DNA from: a virus
Direction: 5' to 3' (one strand)
Virus record (IMG/VR): IMGVR_UViG_3300021376_000028
Location: 1-64,000 of that record
DNA length: 64,000 bases
Position numbers and translations under genes: made by a program. Positions 62,465 through 64,000 of the stretch are shown here, in pieces (position 1 is the first letter of the stretch; the number at the start of each line of letters is the position of its first letter). The notes under the pieces were generated by a model that was not told where the DNA came from, did not search any database, and worked only from the letters and a program-made list of their open reading frames with translations.

Positions 62465-62989
62465 TTAGTTCCAATCTAAATCGTAAAGTGTTTCTATTGT
62501 TGGAAATTCGTTCCAGTGCGGCTCATTGTACCACTGCTTTCTCAGGTAAGCATTTACACCTTCATTCAAAAGAATTCTTACTTCGTTCGGATTATCTTCA
62601 ACAACAAAAGCCGGATTCAATTTTTCAATCACGCCGTGCTTCTCATGTATGTTTGTAAAAGAAACACTGGATGCTCCAACTCTCCATGTGTCCAGCCATT
62701 CATGAGTCGTCTTCATTGCAGCACTACAGCGCCTTGCTGTCACAATATGTATATCAATATTTTGGCTAAACCAGTAGTTGATCTGGTGCCATGCGTCCGC
62801 GTATGGCTTTAAATTTTTCCAAAATATTGTGTTGTTGAATACGTTCATTGCCTCTGGATCATTTGAATCACTAATCAACCAATGTGAATAGTCATAATCG
62901 GCCACGCCTTTTGCCATGAATATCTGGGATATGGGCGTATCAATGTCGGCAATAACGCCATCTAAATCTAAAACAATATTTTTCTTCAT
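62465..62989 (-). CDS. HAD-like 5'(3')-deoxyribonucleotidase
   Basis: A 174-residue protein starting MKKNIVLDLDGVIADIDTP with the HAD catalytic DxD (Asp8, Asp10), DIHIVTARR (motif II) and PAFVVEDNPNEVRILL (motif IV). The length and motifs resemble NT5C-type nucleotidases. It could clear dUMP or non-canonical nucleotides. The upstream longer start reads through the terminator region and is unlikely. Directly before dnaE. Confidence 0.75.
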   Translation of the reverse strand: MKKNIVLDLDGVIADIDTPISQIFMAKGVADYDYSHWLISDSNDPEAMNVFNNTIFWKNLKPYADAWHQINYWFSQNIDIHIVTARRCSAAMKTTHEWLDTWRVGASSVSFTNIHEKHGVIEKLNPAFVVEDNPNEVRILLNEGVNAYLRKQWYNEPHWNEFPTIETLYDLDWN

Positions 62990-63007
62990 AATTTTGGACA
63001 AGCAAAT

Positions 63008-63032
63008 AGGGAGCCCCGAAGGGCTCCCCATC
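63008..63032 (-). terminator. Terminator after the SSB-like gene
   Basis: GGGGAGCCC-TTCG-GGGCTCCC forms an eight-to-nine-bp stem with a TTCG loop, followed by a short U-rich run. It lies after the gene at 63043. Confidence 0.7.
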
Positions 63033-63042
63033 GCCATTCACC

Positions 63043-63687
63043 TCACCAAGTGTCTTTTTCAATTTCTCCGGTTGTATAAAACTTCTCCTGCTTCTCATAA
63101 GGAAGAGTTAAATACATATTTGTAAGATCATGATATGGCAAATTCTTAATTGAATCTGGCATTTCAGAAACCTCAAGAGGGATCAGGCTGTAGTTTGTAT
63201 CTGATGCACCTGAGCCAGTTCTAGAAATCTTATAGAACCGGTCTGTGATCGTACCAAACTCCTTGGCATACTCAATCAGAGTAAGACCAACATGGCGCTG
63301 ATTAAAAGTCGTGTCAAGAACTCTCGGCTCCCAAACACCCGGCTCTGTCTCAACAGCAATGTTGATCAGAAGATGAGGCTTTGGTCTCCAAGCTTTATCA
63401 ACAGTAGACTTCTCAGCAGCCCAGCAACGATAGTTGTACTTTTCTAAACCGGCAGTAGAGGCAGCCCTCCACTTCCAATTAATTGGCGATGTAACAACCG
63501 GCACATTAATTGCAGTACCAGACTCATCGTCATAATTCTTAGCGTCCTCCGTCATTTCCTGACGGAATCTGATCCGGTACGACTCTCCTGCCGACACCGT
63601 GAAATATTTCTTAACAGATGATTTTCCACCTTGTGGTGTGACCACCTGCTTTTCTAATTCATTTAAAGTTTTCATTGATTTAAACAT
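63043..63687 (-). CDS. Possible single-stranded DNA-binding protein
   Basis: A 214-residue protein with a Lys/Ser-rich start (KSSVKKYFTVSAGESYRIRF), INWKWRAASTAGLEKYNYRC, WRPKPHLLINIAV and a Tyr-rich end. The plan is of OB-fold-like beta strands, with NHR-like aromatic residues, and an acidic C-terminal end (TTGEIEKDTW). It lies between the primase and the polymerase group, as expected for a phage SSB. No firm family hit by eye. Confidence 0.55.
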   Translation of the reverse strand: MFKSMKTLNELEKQVVTPQGGKSSVKKYFTVSAGESYRIRFRQEMTEDAKNYDDESGTAINVPVVTSPINWKWRAASTAGLEKYNYRCWAAEKSTVDKAWRPKPHLLINIAVETEPGVWEPRVLDTTFNQRHVGLTLIEYAKEFGTITDRFYKISRTGSGASDTNYSLIPLEVSEMPDSIKNLPYHDLTNMYLTLPYEKQEKFYTTGEIEKDTW

Positions 63688-63696
63688 GTTGTTCTC

Positions 63697-64000
63697 CTAT
63701 ATTGTAAGTTTTTTGTTTTCAATTATGTTTTGTATTTGTTGTTTGTTCATCTCACCTGGGTCTTTAAGCCCAGTTGAGTTTTCCACCGTGTAAATCTCTT
63801 TACCACGGCAGAGATCTATTATAGCACATTTCATTGCCTCCCCTGCCTCGTCGTTATCAGAAAAAATTATGATTGAATCAAAATACCTTTTCATCATCTT
63901 GACTTGGCTGGATGTTACTTGTGCTCCAAGAGTTGACACAACATTTGGATAACCGGATTGATGAATTGCCATAGCATCAACACTGCCTTCTGTAATTATA
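63697..64000 (-). CDS. DNA primase, TOPRIM part; N-terminus outside window
   Basis: The visible C-terminal 100 residues include ITEGSVDAMAIHQSGYPNVV, then STLGAQVTSSQVKMM and DSIIIFSDNDEAGEAM. EG..DA and DNDEAG are TOPRIM motifs of DnaG-type or phage primase. It probably primes lagging-strand DNA for the polymerase in this cluster. The frame runs out of the right end, and the zinc-binding and catalytic core are not seen. Confidence 0.88.
   Translation of the reverse strand, partial: IITEGSVDAMAIHQSGYPNVVSTLGAQVTSSQVKMMKRYFDSIIIFSDNDEAGEAMKCAIIDLCRGKEIYTVENSTGLKDPGEMNKQQIQNIIENKKLTI

Overview
This window is part of a large, AT-rich, double-stranded DNA phage genome with HK97-type capsid genes. 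Several genes point to an actinobacterial host: a WhiB-type regulator, a secreted Rpf-like muralytic enzyme, ThyX, a B12-dependent ribonucleotide reductase, and promoters whose -10 box sits directly before the start codon (leaderless mRNAs). No integrase, CRISPR array or ribosomal RNA gene was seen. The window cuts through genes at both ends: a secreted PA14 protein on the left and a primase on the right.

Layout. 1-11.1 kb (minus strand): virion genes (PA14 protein, small tail or decoration-type proteins, major capsid protein, scaffold, prohead protease with a long extension, portal), then NrdJ and a glycosyltransferase. 11.1-11.26 kb is a divergent promoter region. 11.26-17.5 kb (plus strand): thyX, small hypothetical genes, a helix-turn-helix protein, a proteasome/HslV-like Ntn hydrolase, a probable structured RNA, and tRNA-Thr, tRNA-Val and tRNA-Gln. 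17.6-23.1 kb (plus strand): a GC-rich array of nine small-gene cassettes, all built to one plan. 23.1-23.7 kb is a convergent, non-coding stretch. 23.7-44.8 kb (minus strand): about 55 small, tightly overlapping genes, most of unknown function, with tRNA-Ile, tRNA-Lys, tRNA-Leu, a tRNA-like RNA, a structured RNA, an HNH protein, a GHKL/HExxH protein, a ParB-like protein, WhiB and Rpf. 44.8-45.1 kb is a non-coding gap with short tandem repeats flanked by an inverted repeat. 45.1-64 kb (minus strand): glycosyltransferases, terminase, RuvC-like resolvase, Cas4-like nuclease, nucleoside deoxyribosyltransferase, cytosine and adenine DNA methyltransferases, RecA/UvsX-like recombinase, sugar and methyl transferases, a DnaE-type polymerase, a HAD nucleotidase, a possible single-strand DNA-binding protein and a primase.

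The most striking region is the GC-rich array. Each cassette has an AT-rich boundary motif (TTKARTAYRY-like), a 36-42 bp inverted repeat, a 16-bp palindrome (GTTAGG-N4-CCTAAC), a promoter with an invariant 24-bp step between conserved blocks, a 5'-terminal mRNA stem-loop (seven cassettes) or no leader at all (two cassettes), a short GC-rich gene, and a hairpin terminator. Stem bases covary between leaders, and one boundary-plus-inverted-repeat unit has lost its gene. The six clear tRNAs all have U34 anticodons that read A-ending codons, which suits the AT-rich majority of the phage. The cassette genes instead use GC-rich codons. My inference is a co-regulated module of host-codon-adapted genes, perhaps for early host takeover; the functions of its proteins are unknown.
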